Shown in pieces: positions 5,204 through 5,744 of a DNA stretch of 5,744 nt. The translations under genes were made by a program, and so were the position numbers. How positions within the stretch are numbered: the first letter of the stretch is position 1; every line of letters begins with the position of its first letter. The stretch is from assembly GCA_027451085.1 (NCBI GenBank), contig DAIDKA010000002.1:1-5744 (forward strand). The letters run 5' to 3'. The notes under the pieces are model-generated. The model had not been told where the DNA came from. It worked only from the letters and a program-made list of their open reading frames with translations, and searched no databases. The stretch is from Gammaproteobacteria bacterium. Lineage in GTDB: Bacteria > Pseudomonadota > Gammaproteobacteria > Steroidobacterales > Steroidobacteraceae.

Positions 5204-5744
5204 GTGGCCGATGATGTCCTGGTGCTGAATGTGGTGCTGCACCGCCAGACGATCGGCACGATAACCCGTACGGCCGGTGATAACACGGGGTTCGCCTTCA
5301 ACAGCCAGTATCTGTCTGATGGTGAGCGCGCCACGCTCGGGCTGTCCTTCACCGATGCCCACGAGAACCTGCGCACGAGGTTCAGTAACTACCAGACCCG
5401 GCTGATGCCGTACTTCCTCTCCAACCTGCTGCCGGAGGGGGAGTTACGACGGTATCTGGCTGAACGTGGCGGATTGCACGAGGATCGAGAGCTCTTCCTG
5501 CCGTGGCTCCTGGGTCAGGATCTTCCCGGCGCGTCGCGGGTTGAGGCGGCCGATGGCGTGGGGCTGCCTCCCGCGTACGCCCGCGAAGCGGGGCTCGAGC
5601 AGGACGGGCGGCGCGAGAGTGGTCCAGGGGAGGTCCTGCGCTTCTCACTGGCCGGCGTACAGCTGAAGTTCTCTGCCATTTCTCAGGCTTTAAACCGGCT
5701 TACCATCCCGGCCCGCGGCGTGGGCGGGAACTGGATCCTCAAGC
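5204..5744 (+). CDS. HipA-like serine/threonine kinase toxin, N-terminal 180 residues (3' end outside the window)
   Basis: An open frame runs from GTG 5204 to the window end. The first about 110 residues are the N-subdomain 1 (couple_hipA) region: LVLNVVLHRQTIGTI (6-20), a beta-rich stretch with GFAFNSQYL (29-37), then MPYFLSNLLPEGELRRYLAE (68-87) and LFLPWLLGQDLPGA (97-110). A polar linker (111-143) leads to the start of the kinase core, with the HipA signature LRFSLAGVQLKFSA (145-158) and TIPARGVGGNWILK (167-180). The final Lys sits where the ATP-contacting lysine of HipA kinases lies. The catalytic Asp and metal-binding residues are beyond the window, so activity cannot be judged. HipA kinases phosphorylate cytosolic targets (GltX in E. 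coli), stall translation and promote persistence; the target here is unknown. Because N-subdomain 1 is fused, this is a two-gene HipBA arrangement, not a split HipBST one. What is visible has no stop or frameshift, in contrast to the antitoxin. Confidence 0.88.
   Translation, partial: MADDVLVLNVVLHRQTIGTITRTAGDNTGFAFNSQYLSDGERATLGLSFTDAHENLRTRFSNYQTRLMPYFLSNLLPEGELRRYLAERGGLHEDRELFLPWLLGQDLPGASRVEAADGVGLPPAYAREAGLEQDGRRESGPGEVLRFSLAGVQLKFSAISQALNRLTIPARGVGGNWILK

Noticed and set aside
1..5744. CRISPR array, tRNA or rRNA genes, complete insertion sequence
   Set aside because: No regularly spaced direct repeats, cloverleaf-like segments or paired IS ends were seen on either strand. The ankyrin periodicity is at protein level and divergent in DNA.

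Overview
The window is high-GC DNA whose codon use and protein families (GST of the LIGQTANILLYL type, multiheme c cytochrome, PQQ quinohemoprotein, HipBA) suggest a gammaproteobacterium of the Xanthomonadales/Steroidobacter kind. That placement is an inference from family resemblance only; there is no marker gene. The gene content is accessory, and the left third shows clear gene decay and rearrangement.

Layout. From 1 to about 314 the minus strand carries the middle of a glutathione S-transferase, cut at its 5' side. It abuts, at about 300-325, the C-terminal part of a plus-strand multiheme cytochrome c (about 314-664, three CxxCH motifs) that has also lost its 5' end. Both genes are broken at the same point, so this is a rearrangement scar, a deletion or an assembly misjoin. 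Between 665 and 836 lies a decayed tail of an IS3-family transposase OrfA, with in-frame stops. Its AT-rich end precedes a possible promoter for the next gene.

The centre holds the two intact genes. One (906-2531) encodes an exported protein of about 11 ankyrin repeats. The other (2679-4757) encodes a periplasmic or lipid-anchored PQQ-dependent quinohemoprotein dehydrogenase with a C-terminal cytochrome c domain. They are co-directional, 147 bases apart and plausibly co-transcribed. The working model is that the dehydrogenase oxidises an alcohol or similar substrate in the periplasm and passes electrons through its own heme to a c-type acceptor. The exported ankyrin protein would act as a protein-binding partner, scaffold or chaperone; its role is not known from sequence.

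The right end (about 4863-5744) is a HipBA-type toxin-antitoxin locus: a palindromic operator candidate, a hipB-like antitoxin that appears frameshifted near 4966, and the first 180 codons of an apparently intact hipA-like kinase that runs off the window. No tRNA, rRNA, CRISPR array or complete insertion sequence was seen. The two most interesting points are the exported ankyrin/quinohemoprotein pair and the broken antitoxin next to an open toxin frame.
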